NCBI RefSeq assembly: GCF_040412425.1
Contig: NC_089762.1
Location: 22,618,647 to 22,682,646 of the forward strand
Reading direction: 5' to 3'
DNA: 64,000 nt
Origin: Macrobrachium rosenbergii
Lineage: Eukaryota > Arthropoda > Malacostraca > Decapoda > Palaemonidae
The stretch's first letter is position 1. Each line of letters opens with the position of its first letter. The position numbers were made by a program, and so were the translations under genes. This document shows, piece by piece, positions 27,038 through 38,760 of this stretch. The notes under the pieces are model-generated. The model ran no database searches, was not told the origin of the DNA, and saw nothing but the letters and a program-made list of their open reading frames with translations.

Positions 27038-27349
27038 TGTGAGGACAAGAGGGGTCAACTGGGTATTAACATATTTGTTACCTGAGCGCAGGTATACATG
27101 GCAGAGTGTGGATGGAAACGTGGTGCCCGACCTCTGATCGCCATGACCCGCACTCTGAGCAATTTGTTTGTTGACAGGAAAACAAATGGCAATTTTGAGA
27201 GACATAAATGTACAATGATGAAATACATATCGGCGGAAAGGCCAGAAAATTCTACACATGAATATTTTACATGAGAGTCTTGACATATTAAGAAATGCAA
27301 TGCATGATGTGATTGATGCGAAAACGAAGAGACGTCTGATGTCTTTACA
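27038..27349 (-). repeat. G2 5' LTR
   Basis: 312 bp, from TGTAAAGACATCAGACG to CTTGTCCTCACA on the minus strand; lacks the hairpin modules. Confidence 0.9.
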
Positions 27350-27601
27350 ATACAAACAAGGGGGTTAGAGAAGGTGAGCAAGGGTCTTCAGAGAAAATAT
27401 GTTGTACAAGGAGGTAAATGCAGAAAGGGAAGGTTCATGAGCAAATGGATCTCAGAGTATAAAATGAAAAAGAGTGATGCAGTTTGAAGCGAATGCAGTG
27501 TTGGGTTAATGGAGTGAGTATTTTGAGGATTTGTTGAATGTAGAAGGTAGAAGAGAGTGGTTACGGAAGTTAATGTTGAGAACATACAGACTGCATCTAA
27601 G

Positions 27602-27908
27602 AATAGAATAGAATTTAGGCCCAAGGGCCAAGCGCTGGGACCTATGAGGTCACTCAGCACTGAAACGGAAATTAATAGTAAAAGGTTTGAAAGGTGTAAC
27701 AGGAGGTAAACCTTGCAGTTGCGGCACTGTGAATCAATTGCTAGGAGAGGGGGGCGAAGCAAGGTGGAAGAAAGAGAATATGAACGGAGTTACAGTAAAA
27801 GGAATGAAAGGAGTTGCAGCTAGGGGCCGAAGGGATGCTGTAAAGACATTTAAGTAATGCCTACAGTGCACTGCATGAGGTGCACTGACAGCACTACCCC
27901 CTACGGTG
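27602..27908 (-). mobile_element. SINE-like repeat family 1, copy 2
   Basis: Inserted in the LINE remnant with a perfect 13-bp target duplication GACTGCATCTAAG (27589-27601 and 27909-27921). On the minus strand it runs from GGGGGTAGTGCTGTCAGTGC to GGCCTAAATTCTATTCTATT, so the 3' tail is a TTCTA repeat. Long duplications and a simple-repeat tail are hallmarks of LINE-driven retroposition. Confidence 0.85.
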
Positions 27909-28079
27909 GACTGCATCTAAGGGGCTTAAAAACAGAAAGAAGCTTGGAGTTGATGGGGTTACCAGAGAAAAGCTGCAGTATGGTGAAGGTGTGAATGAAT
28001 GGCTGATAAGGGCATTTATGGTATATCTAGGTGAGGGAAAGGCTCCAAGGGAATGGGTTAGAGGAATAAAAGGGTAAAT

Positions 28080-28252
28080 ACATTTTTATGTTTGTTAATT
28101 CATTTTTTCTTTTTAATAAGCGAAATATCTTCTTTCTGCATTCCTCTTTAACTCATCTGGCTTCTTCCTAATGAACACTGTATTATTTGCAAGCTTGAAA
28201 TTCAAGTCAATGGCCCTGAGGGCTTGTTCCATGTGAATAGGGTTCATCCTCT
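28080..28252 (+). mobile_element. Short retroposon-like insertion with (AAT)n tail
   Basis: An insertion of about 170 bp in the LINE, ending TGTGAATAGGGTTCATCCTC directly before (AAT)n. I have the impression that similar sequence is common in decapod transcripts, but this was not checked. Confidence 0.5.
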
Positions 28253-28370
<118 letters not shown>

Positions 28371-28936
28371 AACTGAAGAGACGAGACTGTGAGAACTATA
28401 GTGGCAAACATGTATACCAGAGAAGGTGTATGGTAGGTTTTGATCGAGATAGTTTGATAGGCGAACAGTGTGGGTTTAGACAATGAAGATGGATCATGGG
28501 TCAAAGTGTTTGTTATGAAAAAGTTATTTGAGAAGTGTGAAAGTAAAGGGAAGACACGGTACGGTACGTGGTGTCATACATGGACCTAGGGAAGCTTATG
28601 ATAGAATTAATCGAGATGTAATTTGGAGGGTGTTGAGGATGTATGGTACTGAGGACAAATTTGGAAAGTTATCCAAAGCTTCTATGAAGAAAGCGAAGAA
28701 TGTACTAGAGTCCGTAGTCAGAGTGACTGGTTCGGTGTGACAAGGGTGTGTTACCATTGCTTTTTGGTATTCTGTAAGGGGGGAGTGGTATGAGAAAGGA
28801 CAATAGGTGCAGGTGTTAAGTTGTCAGGTAAGAATCTGGGTCTTAAACAGACTAGAATGGTTGACTAGTGGGACATTATCAATGTTTGCAAGGGTAACAA
28901 GTAAAAAATGCGCTGAAGTTTCTTTGGCGCAATTGA

Positions 28937-29298
28937 GTTTTCTGTGCAGCCAGTACAGCGTATAATCAAGGCCGCCGAAAATAGATCTATCTTTCGGTGG
29001 TCTCGGTATGATACTGTATGAGCTGCAGGCCATGAAAATTTAACCACGGCCCAGTGGTGGCGTATCCTATATCGTTGCCAGAAGCACGATCATGGCTAAC
29101 TTTAACTTTAAATAAAATATAAAACTACTGAGGTTAGAGGGCTGCAATTTGGTATGTTTGATGATTGGAGGATAGATAATCAACATACCAATTTGCAGCC
29201 CTCTAGCCCCAGTAGTTTTTAAGATCTGAGGGCGGACAGGTAAAAGTGCAGACGGACAGACAAAGCAGGCACAACAGTTTTATTTTACAGAAAACTAA
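28937..29298. mobile_element. Non-autonomous element with long internal hairpin
   Basis: The ends TTTTCTGTGCAG and CAGAAAAC form short inverted repeats. In the middle, 29127-29218 holds arms of about 40 bp (AACTACTGAGGTTAGAGGGC and its complement) with a 12-bp loop. No ORF. Confidence 0.6.
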
Positions 29299-29750
29299 AA
29301 AGTTAAAAATAAATATGAACAAGAATAAGCTTATAGAGGGCATAGCAATGTAGAGATACATAGGAATGGCAGATGGTTAACATAGCTGAAATTCTAGATC
29401 AGGATTCTGGGACAGATCAGTGTTTTTAGACAGTTAGTCATTTGATAAGGGTGATAATAGGTTCATGAAAGCAGTAATCAATTCGAAAGTATTGGGAGGA
29501 AGAAGAAGAGGAAGACCAAAGGAGTGATGGGCAAATGGGGTGAAAGAGGTACTGGAAAGTTGGAGCCTCAACATCTGGGAAGCAAGAGTGTGTGCAAGAG
29601 AGTGATAGAGGGCTCGACATACTGTTGGGGAGCTCCTGCATGGGTATATGAAGTTTGGTGCTTCTGAAGTATTCTGCATAGGGGTTTATCCACCATTTTT
29701 TCCCTGAGCGTCACTCCATAATAATATGGGAAGTGGCTTCATGTTAATAC

Positions 29751-29769
29751 ACACACACACACAAACAAC

Positions 29770-29841
<72 letters not shown>
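29751..29841. repeat. (AC)n(AT)n microsatellite
   Basis: AC repeats interrupted by AAACAACACAA, then AT repeats. Confidence 0.95.
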
Positions 29842-29842
<1 letters not shown>

Positions 29843-30535
29843 AATGACATATATTATGTATATATAATGTTTCCTTATGTGTTTTTCCTGTGTTTTTTTA
29901 TGTGTTTTCTTTCAGATTTCTCATGTGTTTTGAAGTATAACGAGGTGGTTTTGTATTATGTATGCTTTTGTACAATGCTTGTATATGTTTTCTTTTGTGA
30001 TCATTGTATATGGACTGAAATAACATTAATAATGTTTATGGGAGAGTCAGGTCTTACAAAGGGTTGGTTGGCTGTGTGATAAAATGAGGTACGTCTTCTT
30101 ATAGGCTTTTGTGTACACAGCTGTGTGTGTTCAGGTGGAAAGGATGTCCTTTATGCGAGAGAGGTCTTAGAAATCACTTATGTTATCAGTTAAAAGTGAG
30201 AAGGGATGACATGCCTGATAGCTGTGGCCAATTCAGGGGCCTGTGTGTGTATGTACACAAGTGTTTAAAACAGGAAGCTGTCAGTCATTCAGATAAGAGG
30301 CAGACCTATGTAACTCTCTGAGCCAGGGAATAAATTTCCTAACTTTTTTTCCTCTTCAGGGGAAGAATCTGTTTTTTCCCCTTTCTTTCCCCAGGGAAGA
30401 AACTCATTATGTCTGTTCCTTCTAGGGTAACCACATTCTACAAATACCTAGGTGGCAACCCAGGTTTAACCTCATGGAAGATATTAGTAAAAAAAGGTTC
30501 AGTACAGATAGAGAGCTGGTAGGAATAGGGTGGTC

Positions 30536-30559
30536 TCTCTCTCTCACTCACTCACTCAC

Positions 30560-30606
<47 letters not shown>
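30536..30606. repeat. (CT)n microsatellite
   Basis: CT dinucleotides with an internal CTCACTCACTCA block. Confidence 0.95.
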
Positions 30607-30609
<3 letters not shown>

Positions 30610-31489
30610 CATAGAAGCGTGTAAAATTATGGTCACTCTCCCAAGCATATAAGTTTTGTGTACTGTTAATAATATTTGATGCTCCCTTGGAAGATTCTAA
30701 TATAAGAGAGAGATTACTATAACAGGCCTAACAAAATTGTTTTTATGAGGAAAAAGGAGTTGTGTAATGGTGTGCAGAGATTGGTATAAGGTAAAGTGGC
30801 ATTTACTTATTTTTTACCATGGTAAAAAGTTGAATATGATTTTTGGAAAAAAGTTGATAATCTTTTACAAGGGTGAAGGTGATCTTTTAAAAAGGTGGAT
30901 GTAATCTTTACACAGATTTTGCCCTAGTGAAATTATTGTTGATAAACTTTTTGTGCATTTTTACATGTTCTTGTCTTTACATTTATTTTATGTGTTCTTG
31001 TGTTGATAATTTCACAGTGTTACCCAAGATTTTGTGTTGGTGATTTAAAATTTAGTTAGCACTTTATGTGTTGATACTTTAATACTGAATACTTGTGTTG
31101 ATTTCATTTCTTAAGATTTCTTTTTCAAATTTGGAGTAAATCTTAACAGTTTAAATTTTTGCTTAGTTAACGTAAATTATTGATAAATATAAAGTTTTGT
31201 GAATTAATCTCATATAAGAATTAATTAAATCATACATTGTTTTCAAGTAATAGTAAATTTTTTTTTGAGACTGTGGACTCTACTTATAACTTTTGAACTT
31301 AGAAATAAATTTTTGTATTTAAAGTTTTAAAAAGTACAGTGTTTCATTTTGACCACCACGGAATATGGTTATTTGTGTATGCACAAGGTAGGTGATAGAC
31401 ATACTTTGTTCTCCTTCATGTTTATTGAAGTGAATTAGGACCAGGGAAACAATTATGGTTGTTTGATGGAGTGATGCCCTTTCCTCTCT

Positions 31490-31551
31490 AGTATATCTAG
31501 GAGAGCTGTTAATCAGCTCAGTGGTCTGGTAAAACTAAGGTATACTTAGTT
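31490..31551 (+). mobile_element. SINE family 2, 3' end fragment
   Basis: Matches the 3' part of the tRNA-derived SINE at 34575-34940 (GGAGAGCTGTTAATCAGCTC, then GTGGTCTGGT and AAGGTATACTTA). Confidence 0.7.
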
Positions 31552-31743
31552 GTTACCTCACTCATAACTTGATAAACTTAGATTGATTTTTTTCAAGTGC
31601 TACGCAAGTTTTAAGGAATCACTCTTACCTTTAGAGTGTTCAGCCGTAATATTATTGTTATGAGGTTTCAGGTATCTGGCTGAAGTGAGGTAAATTTTTG
31701 TATTTAATAGTTGTGTAATAACCAGGTACTTGATCACTTCGTG

Positions 31744-31745
<2 letters not shown>

Positions 31746-31800
<55 letters not shown>
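31746..31800. repeat. (AT)n microsatellite
   Basis: Pure AT tract. Confidence 0.95.
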
Positions 31801-31804
<4 letters not shown>

Positions 31805-32329
31805 GCTTTATATACTTTATATATAGTACACAAACACAAACACCCCACTGTCACAGCCGGAGCCCCGAACATGCAGTTTTGCTGCAAAATACCGTACCTA
31901 CGAAAAAAACTCATAAAAATTGAATTATTCTGAAGAGCTGCTGAATTGTCTTAACAATAATGTTATGAAATTTAGGCTGTCAATCCAAGTATCGGGGCAC
32001 TCTCGGCCACTCAGCGGTGCTGCCTTAACAAATGTTACCTACAAATAAATTTCAGATTCGTTTCTTGTAACAACAACAATGCTGGATATCGTCTTCAAGG
32101 GCAGGCTTCCCAATCCAATGTGTGTCTGTATTGTTTAAGTGTTTAATTGCTCCAACTTCCACGATGGGTATTTGGGCAGTTCATCACTAACTCACAGCCA
32201 GACACTGCCAGCATTTAAGAATAAACGAAAGAACAGGGAGAGTTTTAGCTGCAAGCTCTGGTCTTCTGTACGCAATCCCAGTAAATGCACTAAATATATA
32301 CTGTATGAATAAGCGTTGGTAGTCTAACT
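31801..32329. other. Unrecognised intergenic DNA
   Basis: No gene or repeat recognised. Confidence 0.4.
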
Positions 32330-32344
32330 CTAACTCTCTCTCTC

Positions 32345-32425
<81 letters not shown>
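32330..32425. repeat. (CT)n(TA)n microsatellite
   Basis: Short CT tract followed by about 75 bp of TA. Confidence 0.95.
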
Positions 32426-32504
32426 TATATATAGATATATATAATATACTGTATATATAGCCCGCGTGGACAATAACTGACAGTTAATAGAGCGAACTGA
32501 ACTG

Positions 32505-32570
32505 TAGCTTACAAGAAGGATTTGAACTCCTGGCTTCCGAGTTGCAAAGACGTGGCTTTCTTGCACGTTA
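32505..32570 (-). pseudogene. tRNA-like fragment
   Basis: On the minus strand a T-arm-like stretch CAGGAGTTCAAATCCTT contains a polymerase III B box (32518-32530), preceded by a possible anticodon-arm region. No complete cloverleaf or A box could be drawn, so it is at best a tRNA pseudogene or SINE head. Confidence 0.35.
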
Positions 32571-32592
32571 TTATTGATGACATTATAATTTT

Positions 32593-32736
32593 TTTTCACG
32601 TGATATATGCGAATACTAAACTTACCATTAATTACCGGCAGAATTCACCCACTGACACGTTCCCACTATATTATTCAGGGTAGCAATGGCTGTGGGTGAA
32701 TGCTTGTAGTATTTGCATATATCGCGTGAAAAAAAG
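32593..32736. repeat. Small imperfect inverted repeat
   Basis: TTTTTTTCACGTGATATATG with AATACTA, and later TAGTATTTGCATATATCGCG with TGAAAAAAA, pair as arms around a loop of about 85 bp. Confidence 0.5.
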
Positions 32737-32739
32737 CGA

Positions 32740-33300
32740 TTATGAAATCAACAATGACATACAAGGGAGGTTTCTGTGGAAATATGCTTGAGGAAAACAG
32801 CAAGTAGGCACACAAAATGGCACCGACCTTCGAACAGTAGATAAAAGGTTTCCCCATAGTTTCGACAGTAGTTTTGACTACAAAGTTGCAACATGTCCAT
32901 CTTCTGCATCTACCCTACACTGTATATCATCCCAGCATAATACTTCGATTTTACTTGATTTCCTATTCAGATATATTCCCAACTTTCAAAATAATTAAGG
33001 TCTGGTCTGGTATTTCCTTGGCCTGCCTTCCCCAACACTACTCATCCTGGCTCTTGACAGTAGCCTACCTTCCTATATGTCTTGCCTTTAGTCTTTCCTC
33101 ATTTCCATTGTTTCCTCGCCGTTTGCCTTCGTTGTGTTTGACTTTCAGTTAGTATTAGTTTTCCAGTTTCTTGTGTTCTCTTTGTTTTCTTGTCCTATTT
33201 CGTGCAAGTTGTTTAACTCTTTCAGGTGGCATTCAAGGGTGCACGATCGTGAGGAAAGTATAAACTTGGGATTGGGGAGGTAATTTTAGAGAGCCAGGCC
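32740..33300. other. Unrecognised intergenic DNA
   Basis: Short frames such as 32874-33152 have no recognisable domain. Confidence 0.4.
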
Positions 33301-33314
33301 AGAATGAGGGCTAA

Positions 33315-33592
33315 AGTTATGTATACCTGTTTAACCAGACCACTGAGCTGATTAACAGCTCTCCTAGAGAGGGCTGGCGCAAAGGATTAGATTTATTTTA
33401 CGTGGGTAAGAACCAATTGGTTACCTAGCAACGTGATCTACAGCTTATTGTGGAATCCGAACTACATTGTAACGAGAAATGAAATTCTGTCACCAGAAAT
33501 AAATTCCTCTAATTCTTCATTGGCCGGTCGGAAACGCGGGCCAAGCAGAGTGCTAGCCGAGAACGGTACCCACCCGTCCAATGAGGAACTAT
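33315..33592 (-). mobile_element. SINE family 2 (tRNA-derived), copy with 14-bp target duplication
   Basis: Flanked by the perfect direct repeat AGAATGAGGGCTAA (33301-33314 and 33593-33606). On the minus strand the head resembles the tRNA-like head of the copy at 34575, and the 3' end is the GTTAATCAGCTCAGTGGTC block. Confidence 0.85.
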
Positions 33593-33606
33593 AGAATGAG
33601 GGCTAA

Positions 33607-33955
33607 TATGGGAGAAGAAATAGGAGTGAATACCAAACCATACCGTAATAATTTCATCATGAGTGAGCTACAGAATTTGTGCTGGGAAATACGTATCATT
33701 TATTGCTGTAAACAACAGTAATACTTACACTCACCCATCTATCCTGTGATAATATCAAACTAAAATTTTATTGTAGAGGTTTCTGGTCATTAAATTGCAC
33801 TGATTAAACTGTATATTCTAATAACACCAAGAGTGGAATATATGAATCAAATGTCTGCTTACGACATTGGTTTTAGGAATTTGATCCCCCTCCCTTTTTT
33901 TTTACCTTTCTATGGTGTAAATAATTTCATTAATACCTTAGTTTTGTATATACAG
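33607..33955. other. Unrecognised spacer between two SINEs
   Basis: Nothing recognised. Confidence 0.4.
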
Positions 33956-33964
33956 AAACACCAA

Positions 33965-34282
33965 CCCCCTGTAAGGGGTAGTGCCGTCATTGCACATCAC
34001 GGGGTGCACTGTAGGCATTGCTAAAGGTTCTTTTGCAGCGTCCTCTCGGTCCCGAGTTGTAACACCTTTCATTCCTTTTACTGTACCTCCTTTCATATTA
34101 ACTTTCTTCCATCTTGCTATCCACCCTCTCCTAACAATTATTTCAAAGTGCACCTGCAAGGTTTTCCTCCTGTTGCACCTTTAAAACCTACCTGCTCTTA
34201 ATTTCCTTTCCAGCATTGAATGACCTCATAGGTTCCCAGCGCTTGGCCTTTGGCCAACGCACTACATTCGTATATTCCTTCC
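33965..34282 (+). mobile_element. SINE-like repeat family 1, copy 3
   Basis: Same family as 8995 and 27602, in the opposite orientation. Starts CCCCTGTAAGGGGTAGTGCC and ends near GGCCAACGCACTACATTCG. AAACACCAA (33956-33964) and AAACACCTA (34283-34291) are a probable target duplication. Confidence 0.75.
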
Positions 34283-34574
34283 AAACACCTACCAATAGCA
34301 CTCATCCTGCCACTTCTTCGGCAACCTACGAGAGGAATTTTCTCTCAATGACAAACATGAAACGCAGTTTGCGGAGGCCCTCGTCCCTGGCTCTGTCGGA
34401 CATGCATTTGGACAGGCCAGAAGCATAACATGAATGTCTTTGTAAACAGATTCGTTTAAACATCAACGATTTTTAATTGTATAAATTTCTGTCTATCATA
34501 GTAGGGTCTACTTAGAGTCCATCATAGTTCTACTTGTATTATTATCTTCAGGACTCTCGTACTATATCTATATA

Positions 34575-34940
34575 TAGTTCTTCATTGGAGGAGTGGATAG
34601 AGCTCTCGGCTAGCACGCTGTTGGCCCAGCGTTCGACTCTCTGACCGGCCAATGAAGAATTAGAGGAATTTATTTCCGGTGATAGAAATTCATTTCTCGT
34701 CATAATGTGGTTCGTATTCCACAATAAGCTGTAGGTCCCGTTGCGAGGTAACCAGTTGGTTCAGTCTAATCCTTCGGGCCAGCCCTAGGAGAGCTGTTAA
34801 TCAGCTCAGTGGTCTGGTAAAACTAAGGTATACTTAACTTAACTTAACTTAGCCACGTAAAAGAAATCTAATCCTTCGGGCCAGCCCTAGGAGAGCTGTT
34901 AATCAGCTCAGTGGTCTGGTTAAACTAAGATATACTTAAC
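34575..34940 (+). mobile_element. SINE family 2 (tRNA-derived), copy with duplicated tail
   Basis: The head carries an A-box-like GTGGATAGAGC (about 34593) and a B-box-like CGTTCGACTC (34630-34640), spaced as in a tRNA. The body follows, then the tail GGTATACTTAAC with (CTTAA)n. About 95 bp of the 3' part (CTAATCCTTCGGGCCAGCCC onwards) is tandemly repeated at 34768 and 34868. Confidence 0.8.
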
Positions 34941-35630
34941 TATAGTCTATACTGTACAGCTGCATGGGGTTCCGAAAGTTTTTCAGATAACGAGCACCGA
35001 ACAGTTTCCAAGGTGATTGTGACAGAACCGCCATGATTGTGGAAACCGTTAAGCAATCCCATCAGGAAGACCTATTTTGAATCCCGCAGGGACTTTAGAT
35101 TGCCCGCACAGTAGATTCACGTATATAACTTACAGAGATATTTACTAGGAAGCTTTCAGCATTTACTAAACTCGCATATTACATTTATAGATATATAATA
35201 CACGCACAGTCAATATTCTGGCTCTTATGGTATTTTTTGAATACTGACAAATAAACTGTTAGAATTACATATTTAAAGAAAAATTTCCAATTTAATTTCA
35301 GAATTTTGCTGTTAACTTGTACACTACCTCAAATGCAAACAAATAAGATCAAGTCGTATAAAGGAAGCAAACAAAAATCTATGCAACTCTCATGTTGCAT
35401 ATTTACATATATATTCACGGGTCCCTGCTGCGCACAATGTTTGATCACGAACGGATTTCATAAATCTTGTTTCATTAAGTGATTCACCTTCATATTTTAC
35501 AGATTCTTGTGAACTTTTACATTACACGTCTCATACAGTGCAGTACGGATGTTTACATCTTAAAATAGTTTGTTGCTCATTACACTGTATAAGAAACCAA
35601 ACTGAAGGACAAACAGCTGATTATAGTAGC

Positions 35631-35707
<77 letters not shown>
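35631..35707. repeat. (CT)n microsatellite
   Basis: Pure CT for about 75 bp. Confidence 0.95.
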
Positions 35708-35709
<2 letters not shown>

Positions 35710-37024
35710 CGTGAAATTAACCGACGTTTAATGTATCCAGTTATTTGCGCTTTGAGATGAGGTTATTGAGAATCACTGGGCTGTATTAAACGCTTGCCAG
35801 AAATGTATGTGGGCGAGAATCCTTGGGCAGGCCCAATGTTTGTGTGCGCAAGCGCGTTTTTGTGTGTCTGTATTGCACTATATCTCACAAATGTACTTTA
35901 AAGGAAAAAAAGCATATTCTGCATAGTCGAGATCTTACTGAAAAAATATTATTGCAAAATGGGATTGTCCTTGTTAAAATAATTTTTCTTTTAACTTAAG
36001 GAGCTAATCATCCAAAACTTGGATGATATAAAGTAAATACTTCAAAGTTACATTTACTGTACCTTTGACATGTTTACAAACGTTGAGCCGTAATAAAAAA
36101 AAAAAAAACCTGACTAAAACTAGCAGCAATGGAACAGTGGCATCGGAATCTGATGTGCATTTATAATCGGCAGTTCTGTTCGAGAATTGATAAGAAGTCT
36201 TGCATCACAAGCATCATCTCTCTGTCAGACTTATCCTTCAAGGAACTAGGCGCTCACGAGCAACATGATGGGAATAACTGCTCTTATTAGATAACGTACG
36301 ATAACACAAAACATGTTTCGTAGAGTCCCTTCTGTATTAAGTTACAGGTATTTGATAATACATGTAAATGTAACCTAGTAATACATTTGTACGAGAAATA
36401 TGAGAATTTAGTTATGTGTATTAATATGTAGCAAAGTTGAGGTAGTATTATGTTACATTAGTCAATAAAAGCACAACCCTAAGTCTGATATTCAGTATTT
36501 TGGCTTTAGAAAATGTGACAGGGAGACTGGCCCATTCAAACGAAGGGAACAACACTAAGACCAATGGACAATATTTATGTCTTTAGAGATAAGTTGTTTG
36601 GCTTTAAACAAGTAGGATATATTATTGATGACGTGTGAAACGAACTCATGAGAGGGCTGAGCAATGACCAAAGCGTGAAGCATCACAAGATGAGCAAGCA
36701 AGCAATAACACTGCGCATATAAAGTAACAACGCTTACACTTTTTTTTTTTACACTACAGAAGAGCGTGCTTCGATTGGCCCCGGTTGGAAGGGGTAGACG
36801 AACAAAATCTTAGAATCTGCAGCGACAGAGCGTGGTAAAGGCGAAGATAAAAATAATTTAGTTTTGGAAGTTCCAACAAGTGTGTAGGTCGTTCAGTACA
36901 CCATCCGATCACCAACTCACAATAGGTACCTTGACTGGACATTCTCAACCAAAATCACTTCCCACAATGAGATATTATTACTGATATATATTAGATTAGG
37001 GATATAATCGAAATATTAAATTAG

Positions 37025-37212
37025 TTGGGAGGGAAATGAGATAAAGACTAACGTGAAGAGGAGATAGGAAATGGGAAGAAATGCAGGAAAGGGGAGGAAA
37101 GGAGAAACAGAAGGAAGACACTGTGGAATACGAGGGAGAGGAGTCGTAAGAGATGCCAAAGCAAAAGGGAGGAAAAGGAAGGTGGGGAGAAAAAGAGGGG
37201 GGGGGGGGAAAT
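37025..37212 (+). repeat. Purine-rich tract
   Basis: About 190 bp strongly biased to A and G on the plus strand, ending in a run of G. Such tracts can form triplex DNA. Confidence 0.6.
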
Positions 37213-38219
37213 CACGCATAATTAGCCTGGAGTGAGACGAAAGAGCGATTTAATTATATTTGTAAATGTTTACAGATCTTTGCAAATATAAAATATGAGA
37301 GGATTTACAAAGATAAATTTGGTGATCTTTTCCTCTGTTCTTGAGCGATAACGGTGAAATTGAAAATTTAAACATTTATGTTATTCAGAACAGGGATTTG
37401 AACTAAGCTTTACTTTATTTCTTTGAAGTTCTTAATAAGGTCCGTATACATATTAATTTAATTTATGTAAAGCCATTAGTATAGGAGGTGTAATTTAATA
37501 ATAGCATAGCAAAGTTGGCGTAGTCTCTCGCACGATTGGTCGGGAACACAAGCTGTAGGCACAATTGTACAACAGGAAACAAGTAATATAATCTAGAGGC
37601 AACTTTATGAAATAATTTTTGCACGAGTGAATATTATTACACCATCAGTATGCTCTTAGGTGATTAATTTCTATACCATAAAATGGCATTGTGGAAAAGA
37701 ACAATAGCGTAGCCAGACGAATACAATGGAACCCAGTATAAAAGAACAGCAGATAATAAATCCATGTGGGACCAGTGAAACCCAGATATATGCGGTTACA
37801 AATCCTTTTACACACTATTTCTTGTAAACTATTCAAACGATTCAATAGTTTAATTTTGCCATTGTGTGTTGATTGGCCAATCTAATTGCAAAGACATCCA
37901 TGTTTACGTTCTTGGCCCTGCCCGAATGCATACCCACCACAGCCATGGACGAGAGCCTTTTGTACCCCACAATTTTTTATATATATACGTATATTTTTAT
38001 TAGATTTTGGCCTATACATTTAGCCCTAACTAACAAAAGTTTGAAGAAGATATAATTTTCTTTTAATTATTATATTATGTGATAAAATATTTGCTGTAGT
38101 GTTTCGCACTCTGCCTATGCATGGCCTACCTGGCTGCTTTTTTGAGGCACAACTTGTGACGGGAGGAGCTAGGCATGTGCCCAATGCCCCCATAGAAACC
38201 CCATGAATGGATTTGTATA

Positions 38220-38760
38220 AGTATTTGGGAGAAAATATCTCGGTAGACAATAGGATGAGAGAAGATGGGTCACAGCATAAGTGAAACAAGGAAGGTAGCA
38301 GCAGTCATATGTGCAAAGGATTGGGAGGAAACTCGGGGTGTGTGTGGAAACCAAGGTTGGAAGCTTGAAAGGATTGTTGAGCTAATTCTTCTCTATGGAG
38401 GTGAAGTGTGGATGTTAAATACAAGTAAAAGAATAAGTGGTGAAGCTGTTCAAATGAGATGTTCGTGTAGGATATACGGCACAAGATACATATAAGAGGG
38501 GGTAAAAAGTTTACCATACGTGAAAGATGTAGTGTTCTGAGATGGTTTTGTCGTGTAGAAAGAATGGTGGATGTTAGCCTGTTGAAGCGAGTACAGTTGG
38601 AAAGTGTTTGAAGGCATAAAGGGAGTAAGACTGAGGAAGGGCTGAAGAGAGGCGTGAGAAAGAAGTTTAAGAAAGGTGGGACTTCAGCAGCCAGAACTGG
38701 AGGCTGGAAGCGAGATAGAAGTGAACAGGGAAGTATGTGTAGGGGGTTTTGACGTGTTGC
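38220..38760 (+). pseudogene. LINE ORF2 C-terminal remnant
   Basis: Encodes LYGGEVWMLNTSKR and VQMRCSCRIYGTRYI, then VLRWFCRVERMVD in another frame, matching the conserved end of non-LTR ORF2 proteins (Y-G-S-E-x-W, E-M-R-x-L-R, L-R-W-F-G-H-V-E-R-M). Frameshifts and stops abolish coding. Confidence 0.7.

Larger units (their letters stand above)
22229..27349 (-). mobile_element. Ty3/gypsy LTR retrotransposon G2 (CsRn1-like), nearly complete
   Basis: A 5.1-kb element on the minus strand with both LTRs, primer-binding site, polypurine tract, gag, protease, RT, RNase H and integrase in canonical order. It is flanked by a perfect 4-bp target duplication ATAC (22225-22228 and 27350-27353). The Gag finger CX2HX9CX3C and a TGGTGACC primer site place it in the CsRn1 clade. 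It is inactive: several frameshifts break the polyprotein and a short deletion lies between RT and RNase H. The LTRs differ in length because the 3' LTR carries two extra hairpin modules. Confidence 0.93.
29691..31480. other. Unrecognised intergenic DNA with two microsatellites
   Basis: Contains (AC)n(AT)n at 29751-29841 and (CT)n at 30536-30606. The rest is AT-rich without recognisable genes; open frames such as 29726-30079 include the repeat itself. Confidence 0.5.
34946..38220. other. Unrecognised intergenic DNA
   Basis: Contains a (CT)n tract and a purine-rich stretch (separate entries). No supported gene; open frames at 36754-36948, 37645-37845 and 37873-38055 show no domain. Confidence 0.45.

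Noticed and set aside
29726..30079. Hydrophobic Cys/Phe-rich ORF resembling a membrane protein
   Set aside because: The first half is microsatellite and the rest is T-rich DNA; composition alone explains it.
37016..37219. Pro/Leu/Phe-rich minus-strand ORF
   Set aside because: It is the complement of the purine-rich tract and has no other support.
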